From an uncultured Collinsella sp. (lineage in GTDB: Bacteria > Actinomycetota > Coriobacteriia > Coriobacteriales > Coriobacteriaceae): a stretch of DNA of 9,632 nt. Each line of letters starts with the position of its first letter. Positions within the stretch are counted from its first letter, which is position 1. The position numbers and the translations under genes are program-made. Positions 1 through 7,136 of the stretch are shown here, one piece after another. The stretch spans positions 1-9,632 of the forward strand of contig CAJJZP010000032.1 in the NCBI GenBank assembly GCA_905197665.1. Direction: 5' to 3'. The notes beneath the pieces are model-generated. The model did not search any database, was not told the origin of the DNA, and worked only from the letters and a program-made list of their open reading frames with translations.

Positions 1-1733
1 TCGCGGATGGTGGACAGGCGGTGGGCCACGATGAAGCTCGTGCGGCCCTGCATCAGCGCATCCATGGCGCGCTGAATGAGCTCCTCGGTGCGGGTGTCCA
101 CGTTGGAAGTCGCCTCGTCTAGAATCAGCGCCGGGCGGTCGGCCAAAATGGCGCGGGCGATGGTCACGAGTTGGCGCTGGCCCTGTGAGAGGTTGGTGCC
201 CTCCTCATTGATCATAAAGTCGTAGCCGCCGGCGAGCGTATGGATAAAGTGGTCGCAGCGTGCGGCGCGTGCGGCGGCCTCGACCTCGGCGTCGGTCGCA
301 TCGGGGCGTCCGTAGCGGATGTTCTCGCGGATGGTGCCGTTAAACAGCCAGGTGTCCTGCAGCACCATGGCAAACTCGCCGCGCAGCGCCGCGCGGTCCC
401 AGTCGCGCACGTCGACGCCTTCGACGCGCAGCGAACCGCCGTCCACGTCGTAAAAGCGCTGCAGCAGCTTAATGAGCGTGGTCTTGCCGGCGCCGGTGGG
501 GCCGACGATGGCAATGGTTTGGCCGGGCTGCGCCTCGCAGCTAAAGTCGTGGATGATGGTCTTGTCGGGCGTGTAGCCAAACTTGACATGGTCGAACTCC
601 ACGTGGCCGGGACGCTTCTCGGGGATCTGCGCGTCGGCCTTCTGCTCCTCCTCGGGCGCGGCCAAGAACTCAAAGACACGCTCGGTGGCGGCGGCCATCG
701 ACTGCATCGTGTTGCTCACGTTGCCCAGCTGCTGCACGGGCTGCGTAAAGTTGCGAACGTACTGGATAAAGCTCTGAATATCGCCAGGCGTGGCATTGCC
801 GGTCAGCGCGAGCTGCGCGCCCACCACGACGACGCCCACGTAGCCCATGTTGCCCACCAAGCTCATAAGCGGCATCATCAGGCCCGACAGGAACTGCGAG
901 CGCCAGCCACTAATAAAGAGGCGGTCGTTTTGACGGTCGAACTCCTCGATCGAGGCCTCGGCGCGGTCGAACACCTGAATGACGTTCTGGCCGGCAAAGT
1001 CCTCCTCGATAATGCCGTTGACGGTGCCCAGGACCTGCTGCTGCTCGCGGAAGTACGGCTGCGAGAAGTGAATCATTACGGTTAGGATAATCGCGGCTGC
1101 CGGCAGCGTGAGCACGGTGACGCCGGTAAGTGGCAGGCTGATCGATAGCATCATGACGAGCACGCCGATAATCTGCGTCACTGACGTGATGAGCTGCGTC
1201 ACGGACTGGTTGAGGCTCTGACCCAGCGTATCGACGTCGTTGGTGATGCGGCTGAGCACGTCGCCCTTGCTGTGGCCGTTGAAGTAGCTCATCGGCACGA
1301 CGGCGATCTTGGCGGCGATTTCCTTGCGCATACGGTAACAAATCTTTTGCGTGACGCCGGTCATAAGCCAGCCTTGGATGAGGCTGCAGACAGAGCTTGC
1401 CAGATACAGGCAGAGCAAAAAGCCGAGCGTCTTGGCGATCCAGGCAAAGTCGACATCGCCGGTACCGTTGACCTTGGAGACCAGGCCTTCGAACAGTTTG
1501 GTCGTAACCTGGCCGAGCACCTTGGGTCCCACAATGTTAAAGATGACCGAGCACACGGCAAAGGCGACGGCGGCAAACACGGCAACCTTGTGTTGACCGA
1601 TATAGCCGAGCAACTGCCTCATGGTACCCTTAAAGTCCTTGGCCTTTTCGCCGCGGCCCATGCCACCCATGCGGCCCATGGGACCGCGCCGGCGGGTGGG
1701 CTTGGGAATCTGAGTCTTGGTCTTGTCTGCCAT
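1..1733 (-). CDS. ABC exporter half-transporter, catalytic (LmrD/TM288-like) subunit, partial at C-terminus
   Basis: The gene runs off the left edge; 577 residues are present and only the last few tens are missing. Reading from ATG at 1733, the N-terminus is a cytoplasmic Arg/Gly/Met-rich tail (RRRGPMGRMGGMGRG), followed by a six-helix transmembrane domain and a nucleotide-binding domain. Visible ATPase motifs are Walker A GPTGAGKT (K417), signature NLSQGQRQ (about 514-521), Walker B LILDEATSNVD with catalytic Glu at E540, and the switch histidine in VAHR (H571). The intact Glu and His together with the unusual LSQGQ signature are known for the consensus-site partner of heterodimeric exporters such as TM287/288 and LmrCD. 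The start overlaps the stop of the preceding gene (TAATG) and has an AAGGAGG ribosome site, so coupled translation with the 788-residue partner is likely. The substrate cannot be read from the sequence; drugs, lipids or peptides are all possible. Confidence 0.95.
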   Translation of the reverse strand, partial: MADKTKTQIPKPTRRRGPMGRMGGMGRGEKAKDFKGTMRQLLGYIGQHKVAVFAAVAFAVCSVIFNIVGPKVLGQVTTKLFEGLVSKVNGTGDVDFAWIAKTLGFLLCLYLASSVCSLIQGWLMTGVTQKICYRMRKEIAAKIAVVPMSYFNGHSKGDVLSRITNDVDTLGQSLNQSVTQLITSVTQIIGVLVMMLSISLPLTGVTVLTLPAAAIILTVMIHFSQPYFREQQQVLGTVNGIIEEDFAGQNVIQVFDRAEASIEEFDRQNDRLFISGWRSQFLSGLMMPLMSLVGNMGYVGVVVVGAQLALTGNATPGDIQSFIQYVRNFTQPVQQLGNVSNTMQSMAAATERVFEFLAAPEEEQKADAQIPEKRPGHVEFDHVKFGYTPDKTIIHDFSCEAQPGQTIAIVGPTGAGKTTLIKLLQRFYDVDGGSLRVEGVDVRDWDRAALRGEFAMVLQDTWLFNGTIRENIRYGRPDATDAEVEAAARAARCDHFIHTLAGGYDFMINEEGTNLSQGQRQLVTIARAILADRPALILDEATSNVDTRTEELIQRAMDALMQGRTSFIVAHRLSTIR

Positions 1734-4099
1734 TAGCGCTCGCCTCCTTCCATGACGGCTTCAATTTCTTCTTGGGTGAGCCCCAGCTCCTCGGCGGAAA
1801 GCTGCGACTGTGCGATCTCCAGGTACGCTGGGCAGCTGTGCAGCAGCTCCTCGTGCGTACCGGTGCCCACCACGTGGCCGTCGTCGAGCACGATGATCTG
1901 GTCGGCGTGCATGATGGTCGCGATGCGCTGGGCCACGACCACGAGCGCGGCGTCGGTAACGTTTTTGGCAAGCTCCTCGCGCAGGCGCGCGTCTGTTTTG
2001 TAGTCGAGGGCGCTAAACGAGTCATCGAACACCACGACCTCGGGCTTTTTGGCCAGGGCGCGGGCGATGGCCAGACGCTGGCGCTGGCCGCCCGAGACAT
2101 TGGATCCGCCCTGGCTGATGGGGGAGTCGTAGCCGCCCTCGCGCTCGGCGATAAAGTCCTCGGCTTGGGCGATGCGCGCGGCCCGGTGCATGTCCTCGTC
2201 GCTCACCATGTTGCCGGCAAACTTGAGGTTGCTCTCAACGGTGCCCGAGAACAGACGACCCTGCTGCGGGATGTAACCAATGCGGCGGCGCAGCTCGGAA
2301 AGGGTCATGTCGCGCACGTCGATGCCGTCGAGCGAAATGCTGCCGCCCGTGACGTCGTACAGGCGCGGAATCAGCTGCACGAGCGTGGACTTGCCCGAGC
2401 CCGTGGAGCCAATGATGCCGAGCATCTGACCGGCGTGCGTGGTGAAGTTCACGCCGCTGATGACATCGGCGCGGGCGTCGGGGTATTGGAAGCTCACGTC
2501 GCGGAAGCACAGCTCGCCGTGCGGCGCGCTGGCCGCGGGCAGTTTGGGCGAGGCAGGGTCGTTGATGCTCGTAGGGCAAGTGATGACCTCTTCCACGCGC
2601 TCAGCTGCGACCTCGGCACGGGGCAGGATAACCGAAACCATGGTGAGGATCATAAACGCCATGACGATCTGCATGGTATAGGAGATAAACGCCATCATGT
2701 TGCCGACCTGCATCACGCCGTCGGACACACCCTGCGCGCCAAACCAGACGATAAGCACGGTGATGCAGTTCATGACGAGCATCATGAGCGGCATCATAAA
2801 GCTCATAGCTCGGTTGGTGTAGAGCTGTGTGGTCATCAGGTCGAGCGATGCCTTGTCAAAACGCTCGAGCTCATGCTCCTCGCGGTTGAACGAGCGGATG
2901 GGCATAAGGCCGTCGAGCAGCTCGCGGGCGGTGAGGTTCACGCGGTCCACAAAGCTCTGCATCTTTTTGAACTTGGGCATGGTAAGGCCCATGAGCACGC
3001 CGACGACGGCCGAGACCGCGATGATGGCCACGGCGATGGTCCACTCCAGGCCGGTGTGGTTGGCCAGGACGCGCATGACCGCGACGATACCCATGACAGG
3101 CGCCATGAGGCACATGCGAATGAACAGAGTCGCTGCCATCTGGATCTGCTGAATGTCGTTGGTGCAGCGGGTGATGAGCGAGGCCTGGCTAAACTTGCCC
3201 ACCTCGGCCGGCGAGAAGTGCATGACCTTGTTGAAGGTCTCGCGGCGCAGGTCGCGGGCGATGGAGCAGGCGGTGCGCGACGCCACAGCGCCGGTCAGGA
3301 TGGTGGCGACCAGCGAGATCAGGCACAGGCCAAACATCGTGGTCGCCATGCGGCTCAGGTAGGCGTTCTGCACGTCGGCGGGGTCGATGCCCTGCGCCTT
3401 GTACTCGTCCTGCACGTAGGTCACGGCGCGCTGCGTGACGATAGAGCCCGACATGGAGCCCATTTTGTCCGCCATTTCGTTGGCGCCTTCGACGAGCTTG
3501 CCCTGGTCGATCAAGCCACCTTCAACGCCCAGACGCAGGCTCTTCATGGTGATCTTGCCGCCGTCGGCATCAATCTGCTTTTGCATGTTCTGTGCCGCTG
3601 CGGCCTTCTGCTGCATCTCGGCGAGCTGCTCGGGCGTCATCGCCGCCATCTGCTCGGGGGTGGGCATGTCCTGGGCGGCGCTGTTGTCTTTTTCGCTGGA
3701 CGTGCCCATCATGTCGCCCATGGAGCTGGCGTCGATGCCCTGGTTGAGCGAAAGGACGACGGTCTCGGGCAGGCTCATGATGTCGGCAATCTTGCCGCCG
3801 TCGGCGCGCTCCTCCTCGGTGCCCTTGTACGTTCGAATGCCGTTGTTGTCCGCCTTGCTAAACACGGCATCCACAGCTTTGGCGTCCTTGGCGCCCATAA
3901 AGAGCTTGAGGTCATCGAGCGATTCGGCGCGAATGGTGTCGGGCACGGGTGAGGCGATGCCGCCTTGCTGCACGCCCACATCGACGATGTCACTCATATA
4001 CGTAGGCAGCGCTAGGTCGGCATTGCAACTGATTACGATAAGTACGATAGCCGTGAGCAGCGCCAGGACATGTTTTTTAAAGAGCTTGAGAATCCTCAC
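1733..4099 (-). CDS. ABC exporter half-transporter, degenerate-site (LmrC/TM287-like) subunit with large extracellular insert
   Basis: 788 residues, about 200 longer than usual for this family (roughly 580). TM1 is at about 10-32. Residues 36-250 form a hydrophilic stretch between TM1 and TM2 that must lie outside the cell; it includes a Met/Gln/Ala-rich, probably helical part at 147-176. TM2-TM6 follow (about 252-492). The ATPase domain has Walker A GSTGSGKS (K570), signature VSGGQRQ (668-674) and Walker B VVVFDDSFSALD. Here Asp (D693) replaces the catalytic Glu, and Gln (Q724, VAQR) replaces the switch His. Both changes are known in the non-catalytic site of LmrC/TM287-type subunits, so this protein should pair with the next gene. 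The start is GTG, overlapping the marR stop as GTGA, with AGGAG 9 bases upstream; the nearby ATG at 4107 is out of frame. Expression and transport are probably controlled by the adjacent MarR protein. Confidence 0.95.
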   Translation of the reverse strand: MRILKLFKKHVLALLTAIVLIVISCNADLALPTYMSDIVDVGVQQGGIASPVPDTIRAESLDDLKLFMGAKDAKAVDAVFSKADNNGIRTYKGTEEERADGGKIADIMSLPETVVLSLNQGIDASSMGDMMGTSSEKDNSAAQDMPTPEQMAAMTPEQLAEMQQKAAAAQNMQKQIDADGGKITMKSLRLGVEGGLIDQGKLVEGANEMADKMGSMSGSIVTQRAVTYVQDEYKAQGIDPADVQNAYLSRMATTMFGLCLISLVATILTGAVASRTACSIARDLRRETFNKVMHFSPAEVGKFSQASLITRCTNDIQQIQMAATLFIRMCLMAPVMGIVAVMRVLANHTGLEWTIAVAIIAVSAVVGVLMGLTMPKFKKMQSFVDRVNLTARELLDGLMPIRSFNREEHELERFDKASLDLMTTQLYTNRAMSFMMPLMMLVMNCITVLIVWFGAQGVSDGVMQVGNMMAFISYTMQIVMAFMILTMVSVILPRAEVAAERVEEVITCPTSINDPASPKLPAASAPHGELCFRDVSFQYPDARADVISGVNFTTHAGQMLGIIGSTGSGKSTLVQLIPRLYDVTGGSISLDGIDVRDMTLSELRRRIGYIPQQGRLFSGTVESNLKFAGNMVSDEDMHRAARIAQAEDFIAEREGGYDSPISQGGSNVSGGQRQRLAIARALAKKPEVVVFDDSFSALDYKTDARLREELAKNVTDAALVVVAQRIATIMHADQIIVLDDGHVVGTGTHEELLHSCPAYLEIAQSQLSAEELGLTQEEIEAVMEGGER

Positions 4100-4545
4100 T
4101 CGGCATCTCTCCTTTCTTGGTTGCGGTCGATAATTTCGTTGGCACGCCTTAGAAGGCGCACCATCTCTTGGGTATCCGTTTCGCCGAGCTGCTCGAGGAA
4201 GGCCGCGGTGCGCTCCTCGAATTCCCGACGTTTGATTTCAAGAGTCTGGAATCCCTTATCGGTCATCGTGACGTGTACACGACGACGGTCGGTCTTTGAG
4301 TGCTCGCGCTCGACCCAGCCCTTGGCTTCGAGAGTGCGTAAGATATTGGCGATGCGGGCACTCGAGACCCAGGCGCGATTTGCGAGTTCGCTCGGCGTGA
4401 GCGAACCGCCAGCGAGCATGAGGGCGCGCATGACAGCCATCTCGCCGCCGAGAGCTTTGTCCGCAGAGCGTGAAATGCGATGATGCATGCTGCCAAACTC
4501 AGTTAAGAGCTGACGCCCAAGCTCATGGAAATCGGTATCTTCCAC
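4096..4545 (-). CDS. MarR-family transcriptional regulator
   Basis: 149 residues, normal for MarR. The N- and C-terminal helices (about 5-30 and 100-145) would form the dimer interface. The winged helix lies between them: a helix-turn-helix at about 50-72 (LTPSELANRAWVSSARIANI) and the wing with the typical acidic/basic DRRR turn followed by VHVTMTDKG (86-98). This family normally represses its own operon and is released by small ligands, often compounds exported by the neighbouring pump. Here it is the first gene of an operon with both ABC subunits, and its stop overlaps the next start by 4 bp. The start is GTG at 4545, preceded by AGGGG six bases upstream; a later ATG (residue 20) would cut the first helix. 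A 15-bp inverted repeat covers the start region and is the obvious candidate for autoregulation. The ligand is unknown. Confidence 0.93.
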   Translation of the reverse strand: MEDTDFHELGRQLLTEFGSMHHRISRSADKALGGEMAVMRALMLAGGSLTPSELANRAWVSSARIANILRTLEAKGWVEREHSKTDRRRVHVTMTDKGFQTLEIKRREFEERTAAFLEQLGETDTQEMVRLLRRANEIIDRNQERRDAE

Positions 4546-4585
4546 CGAAAACCCCTAACACTAGAAACCATTTTCGGTGAAAGAT
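4537..4585. promoter_or_regulatory. Inverted repeat over the marR start: candidate MarR operator or mRNA hairpin
   Basis: The arms 4537-4551 and 4571-4585 are complementary at 14 of 15 positions, with 19 bases between them. Each arm also contains a smaller imperfect dyad of the form TTTC-GGT-GAAA (one mismatch in the left copy), so two MarR dimers about 34 bp apart could bind. In the marR mRNA the same bases could form a long stem that places the GTG start in the stem and the AGGGG ribosome site in the loop. DNA operator and RNA structure cannot be distinguished from sequence alone. Confidence 0.55.
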
Positions 4586-4589
4586 GATA

Positions 4590-4624
4590 CCCGCATATTC
4601 GGGCCTCATGCAGTGGGCAATATA
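4590..4624 (-). promoter_or_regulatory. Candidate marR promoter region: -10 and a short dyad
   Basis: On the minus strand a -10-like TATATT lies at 4624-4619; the AT-rich run at 4641-4653 could supply a poor -35. Downstream, 4590-4603 is a near-palindrome (CCCGCATATTCGGG, 12 of 14 positions symmetric). It may be another operator or chance. The promoter is weakly supported; the dyad is directly visible. Confidence 0.3.
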
Positions 4625-4653
4625 AAGAGCGCATAAAGAGTTAAAAAATTCAA

Positions 4654-4681
4654 TTGCTGAAGCGTTTCAAAGAACTATTAT
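4654..4681 (+). promoter_or_regulatory. Sigma-A-type promoter for the dehydrogenase-permease genes
   Basis: The -35 is TTGCTG (4654-4659) and the -10 is TATTAT (4676-4681), 16 bp apart, with an AT-rich run just upstream (4641-4653). Transcription would begin near 4688, giving a leader of about 105 bases before the ATG at 4796. The leader also holds a short inverted repeat at 4733-4747 (ATCGC, 5-base centre, GCGAT) of unknown meaning. Confidence 0.6.
4657..4670. promoter_or_regulatory. CG-centred palindrome in the promoter spacer: candidate LacI-family operator
   Basis: CTGAAGCGTTTCAA is symmetric about a central CG at all but two base pairs (inner 12-mer TGAAGCGTTTCA). A central CpG with TGAAA-type half-sites is typical of LacI/GalR-family operators. 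It lies between the -35 and -10 boxes, where a bound repressor would block RNA polymerase. The Bacillus subtilis KdgR regulator of ketodeoxygluconate genes belongs to this family, which fits the downstream permease, but no LacI-family gene is present in this window. Confidence 0.45.
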
Positions 4682-4795
4682 GCCCGCGGTTAGGCGAGGG
4701 GTTGTCACCACCATGACGACTGGGACTCATTTATCGCCACGTGCGATGCTCCAACTTCCCGCAAGGAGACACCTTATATAAAGGGGGATGGAGTC

Positions 4796-5545
4796 ATGGC
4801 ATTTGACTTCACGGGCAAGACCGCGATTGTCACGGGTGGCACTCAGGGCATTGGCCTCGAGATCGCCAAGGGCATCGTCGCGGGCGGCGGACACGTCGCG
4901 CTCATCGCAAGGAACGCTGCCAAGGGCGAGGCCGCTGTGGCCGAGCTTGGCGAGGGCAACAAGTTCTATCAGCTCGATGTTGCCGATGCGCCTAAGGCGC
5001 GTGAGACCGTCGAGCAGATTTTTACGGACCTGCCGCAAACCGACATCCTGATCAACTGCGCTGGCGTCATCAGCACCAAGAAGTTCGACGAGATCGATGA
5101 CACCGAGTGGCGTCGCACCATCGACATCAACCTCAACGGTACCTTCACTATGATGAACGCCGTGTATCCGCACTTTAAGGCGGCCCATGCCGGCACTATC
5201 GTCAACGTGAGTTCCGTTGCGGGCAAGATCGGTGGCGGCCTGCTCGGCACCGCTGCCTACGCCAGCTCCAAGGCCGGTGTTAACGGTCTAACCAAGGCAG
5301 TCGCCAAGGAAGGCGGCAAGTTTGGCATCCGCTGCAACGCCGTGTGCCCGTCGCTCACCCTTACCGATATGACCTCGATTCTCTCTGACGAGAACTCTCA
5401 GCGCATCATCAACGGTATTCCTCTGGGCCGCGCCGCCCAGGCCAGCGAGCCTGCGCAGATGGTGCTCTTCTTCGCTTCCGACCTCGCTAGCTTCGTGAAC
5501 GGCGAGATCGGTGACTGCGACGGTGGCATCGTTCTGGACGGGTAA
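4796..5545 (+). CDS. Short-chain dehydrogenase/reductase (SDR), possibly KduD-like
   Basis: 249 residues, the usual length for a classical SDR. The Rossmann fold is marked by TGGTQGIG (13-20), followed by R39 at the end of the second strand, which would favour NADP(H). The NNAG motif is NCAG here (87-90). The catalytic residues are N112 (INLNG), S140 (VNVSS), Y155 and K159 (YASSK). The C-terminus is GDCDGGIVLDG, a variant of the common VDGG ending. The ATG is preceded by AAGGGGG eight bases upstream; a second AAGGAG at 4763-4768 has no start codon at the right distance. The next gene is a 2-keto-3-deoxygluconate permease, so a role as 2-dehydro-3-deoxygluconate 5-dehydrogenase (KduD) or a related uronate-pathway reductase is inferred from context. 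The sequence itself resembles FabG about as much as KduD. SDR membership is secure, the substrate is not. Confidence 0.9.
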   Translation: MAFDFTGKTAIVTGGTQGIGLEIAKGIVAGGGHVALIARNAAKGEAAVAELGEGNKFYQLDVADAPKARETVEQIFTDLPQTDILINCAGVISTKKFDEIDDTEWRRTIDINLNGTFTMMNAVYPHFKAAHAGTIVNVSSVAGKIGGGLLGTAAYASSKAGVNGLTKAVAKEGGKFGIRCNAVCPSLTLTDMTSILSDENSQRIINGIPLGRAAQASEPAQMVLFFASDLASFVNGEIGDCDGGIVLDG

Positions 5546-5564
5546 TACCCCGCGACGTTAATTC

Positions 5565-5604
5565 GGCGACGGCTCCTGCGACTCGGGACCGTCGCCTTCT
5601 TTCT
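5565..5604 (+). terminator. Intrinsic terminator or attenuator between SDR and permease
   Basis: GGCGACGG (5565-5572) pairs perfectly with CCGTCGCC (5589-5596); after a one-base bulge the stem can extend by three pairs. It is followed at once by TTCTTTCT. Because the permease starts only 50 bases later and its upstream sequence holds only a weak promoter-like pair (TTTCTG, 17 bp, TACGAT at 5623-5628), partial read-through from the dehydrogenase promoter is likely. Confidence 0.65.
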
Positions 5605-5653
5605 GACAAAGGCGCGTGCGGCTACGATTCGCATGCATCCAAAGGAGATATAT

Positions 5654-6670
5654 ATGAGTGAATCGACTGCGGTGGAGGCGCCGGCGGCAAAGGAGCCGTT
5701 CTTTAAGATGTCCTCCATCCCGGGTGCCAATATTTTGGTGCCGCTTTTGTTGGGCTGCCTGCTCAACACGCTGTTCCCCGATCTGTTCAAAACGCTCGGC
5801 AGCTTTACGCTCGGCATGACCCAGCAGGGCGCAGGGCCGCTTGTTGGCGCTTTTTTGCTCATCGTCGGTACGACGATTTCGTTTAAGAGCGCTCCTGCCG
5901 CCGCTGCCCGCGGCGCCATCATCATCGCCGTCAAGCAGATCGTGGTCGTTGCCGTGTCGCTGCTCATCCTTTATGTATTCAACGACAACCTGTTTGGCAT
6001 CTCTGCCATGGTGATGCTGGCCGCTTGCACCGGCGCCAACAACGCTATGTACGCTGGTCTGATGGGCACCATGGGCAATGAGGCCGAGCGTGGCGCCGTC
6101 GCCATCACCACGCTGGTTGTCGGCCCTCCGGTCACGATGATCGTGCTCGGCGCTGCCGGTCAGGCTCCGATCGGCTGGTCGCTCGTGGGCGCCATCCTGC
6201 CGATCGTCGTCGGCATTATTCTGGGTAACCTCTTCCCCAGCTTTAAGAAGATGATGGCACCGGCACTTTCCGCCATCATCGTGCTCGTCTTCTTTGCCAT
6301 GGGCTCGACCATGACCTTTGGCCAGCTCATTAATGGTGGTCTTCCCGGTATTCTGCTCGGCGTGATCTGCTCGGTGGTCTTTGCAATTCCCGTTATCGCG
6401 GTCGATAAGCTCACAGGCGGTACGGGTGTCGCAGGTGCGGCCATTTCGAGCTGCGCCGGAGCCAATGTGGCCACGCCTGCTGCCATGGCAAGCGTCAACG
6501 AGGCCTTGTACGGCGGTGTGGTGCTCGCGACGGCCACGGCACAGGTTGCTGCCTGTGCAATCGTGACTGCTATTTTGACCCCGCTGGTCACCAGCTGGTG
6601 CTACAAGCATTTTGAGGGCCAGCAGAGCAACAGCAAGGCAACGACCGACAAGGCCGCCTCAGCCGCCTAA
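5654..6670 (+). CDS. kdgT: 2-keto-3-deoxygluconate permease (KdgT family)
   Basis: 338 residues, close to the 327 of E. coli KdgT. The protein is almost entirely hydrophobic helices, about ten membrane segments after a short soluble N-terminus. Stretches recalled from E. coli KdgT are recognisable: GA-LP-VVG--LGNL (about 186-200), LLGV with IPVIA-DKL-GG (about 230-258), and the small-residue motif AAISSCAGANVATP (about 260-275). The family imports 2-keto-3-deoxygluconate, a breakdown product of pectin and glucuronides, with protons. The start chosen is ATG 5654, seven bases after AAAGGAG (5641-5647). The in-frame ATG at 5633 lies before that site and would add seven residues. The C-terminal 20 or so residues are polar and rich in Ser, Lys and Ala. 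No kinase, aldolase or isomerase of the pathway is present here, so the exact keto acid carried is inferred from family resemblance. Confidence 0.88.
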   Translation: MSESTAVEAPAAKEPFFKMSSIPGANILVPLLLGCLLNTLFPDLFKTLGSFTLGMTQQGAGPLVGAFLLIVGTTISFKSAPAAAARGAIIIAVKQIVVVAVSLLILYVFNDNLFGISAMVMLAACTGANNAMYAGLMGTMGNEAERGAVAITTLVVGPPVTMIVLGAAGQAPIGWSLVGAILPIVVGIILGNLFPSFKKMMAPALSAIIVLVFFAMGSTMTFGQLINGGLPGILLGVICSVVFAIPVIAVDKLTGGTGVAGAAISSCAGANVATPAAMASVNEALYGGVVLATATAQVAACAIVTAILTPLVTSWCYKHFEGQQSNSKATTDKAASAA

Positions 6671-6708
6671 TGCCAAGCGGCAATCAAAGCTAAAAACTAG
6701 TCACGCCA

Positions 6709-6742
6709 CAGGGCGGCCACGGGGGATCCCGTGGCCGCCCTG
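6709..6742 (+). terminator. Strong hairpin terminator after kdgT
   Basis: A perfect 15-bp GC-rich stem (6709-6723 with 6728-6742) with loop GGAT begins 38 bases after the permease stop. The following bases are CAGTTTCTGT, so the U-tract is short. The stem alone is very stable, and it separates the permease from the PFL leader. Confidence 0.75.
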
Positions 6743-6880
6743 CAGTTTCTGTAGGGTCTCTGGAACACTTTACCCTGCTAAAGCTGGCATAACAGCTAGA
6801 GTGAACGTCGTACAAAGGCAAGGAAAAATACCAAACAAATCGGTGAACGGTAGTTGTTCGCGCTCGCATTTCCTGCGGGT

Positions 6881-6907
6881 TTGTAAAAAACGCCTTTATG
6901 ATATAAA
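6881..6907 (+). promoter_or_regulatory. Weak candidate promoter for pflB
   Basis: TTGTAA (6881-6886) and TATAAA (6902-6907) are 15 bp apart, shorter than ideal; an overlapping TATGAT lies at 6897-6902. The surrounding bases are the most AT-rich of the leader. If used, it would give a leader of about 220 bases. Confidence 0.3.
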
Positions 6908-6945
6908 AAAAGAAACATATAACAGCCCAGATGGAGAGGGTCGCT

Positions 6946-6969
6946 ATGTTATCCTTCTCAAACGGGTGA
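6946..6969 (+). CDS. Possible 7-residue leader peptide in the pflB leader
   Basis: ATG TTA TCC TTC TCA AAC GGG TGA encodes MLSFSNG and is preceded by GGAGAGGG five bases upstream, a better-placed ribosome site than that of pflB itself (GGAG 12 bases before its ATG). A translated upstream ORF could tune expression, but so short an ORF may be chance. There is no run of a single amino acid's codons as in classical attenuators. Confidence 0.2.
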   Translation: MLSFSNG

Positions 6970-7136
6970 AATCTTGGGTTTTGGGTTGTAGTTCCAAGGT
7001 GGACAAACGTTTTCCCTGCACCAACGTGTGGTGAAGAACGGAAGAAGCCGGTAGTGCAAGCCGAACATTCAAGAATTCAATAAGCAGCGGTGTGAGAGAG
7101 CGCCGCATTACACGTAACTAGGAGCGTGGTTACACA

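Larger units (their letters stand above)
6743..7136 (+). other. Gene-poor leader region upstream of pyruvate formate-lyase
   Basis: About 394 bases without a convincing gene, clearly richer in A and T than the flanking coding DNA. It contains a weak promoter-like pair (6881-6907), a possible seven-codon leader ORF (6946-6969), an inverted repeat CACCA-ACGTG-TGGTG (7019-7033) and a six-pair hairpin at 7087-7106 just before the PFL ribosome site. There is also a small stem AGCTG/CAGCT at 6782-6797. PFL genes of other bacteria have long, multiply regulated leaders, so control by oxygen or redox state is plausible. I do not recognise a named riboswitch, tRNA or FNR/Rex site. Confidence 0.5.

Noticed and set aside
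240..1085. 281-codon open frame on the plus strand
   Set aside because: Lies opposite the second ABC subunit, whose Walker and signature motifs are all on the minus strand.
1772..3952. 726-codon open frame on the plus strand, opposite the ABC gene
   Set aside because: It is His/Asp/Gly/Val-rich low-complexity translation antisense to a well-recognised ABC transporter; typical of GC-rich codon bias.
5558..6610. 350-codon open frame on the minus strand
   Set aside because: Antisense to the KdgT-like permease; highly polar composition without any domain.
6612..7034. 140-codon open frame on the plus strand
   Set aside because: Overlaps the kdgT end, runs through the 6709-6742 terminator hairpin, and has no suitable ribosome site or recognisable domain.
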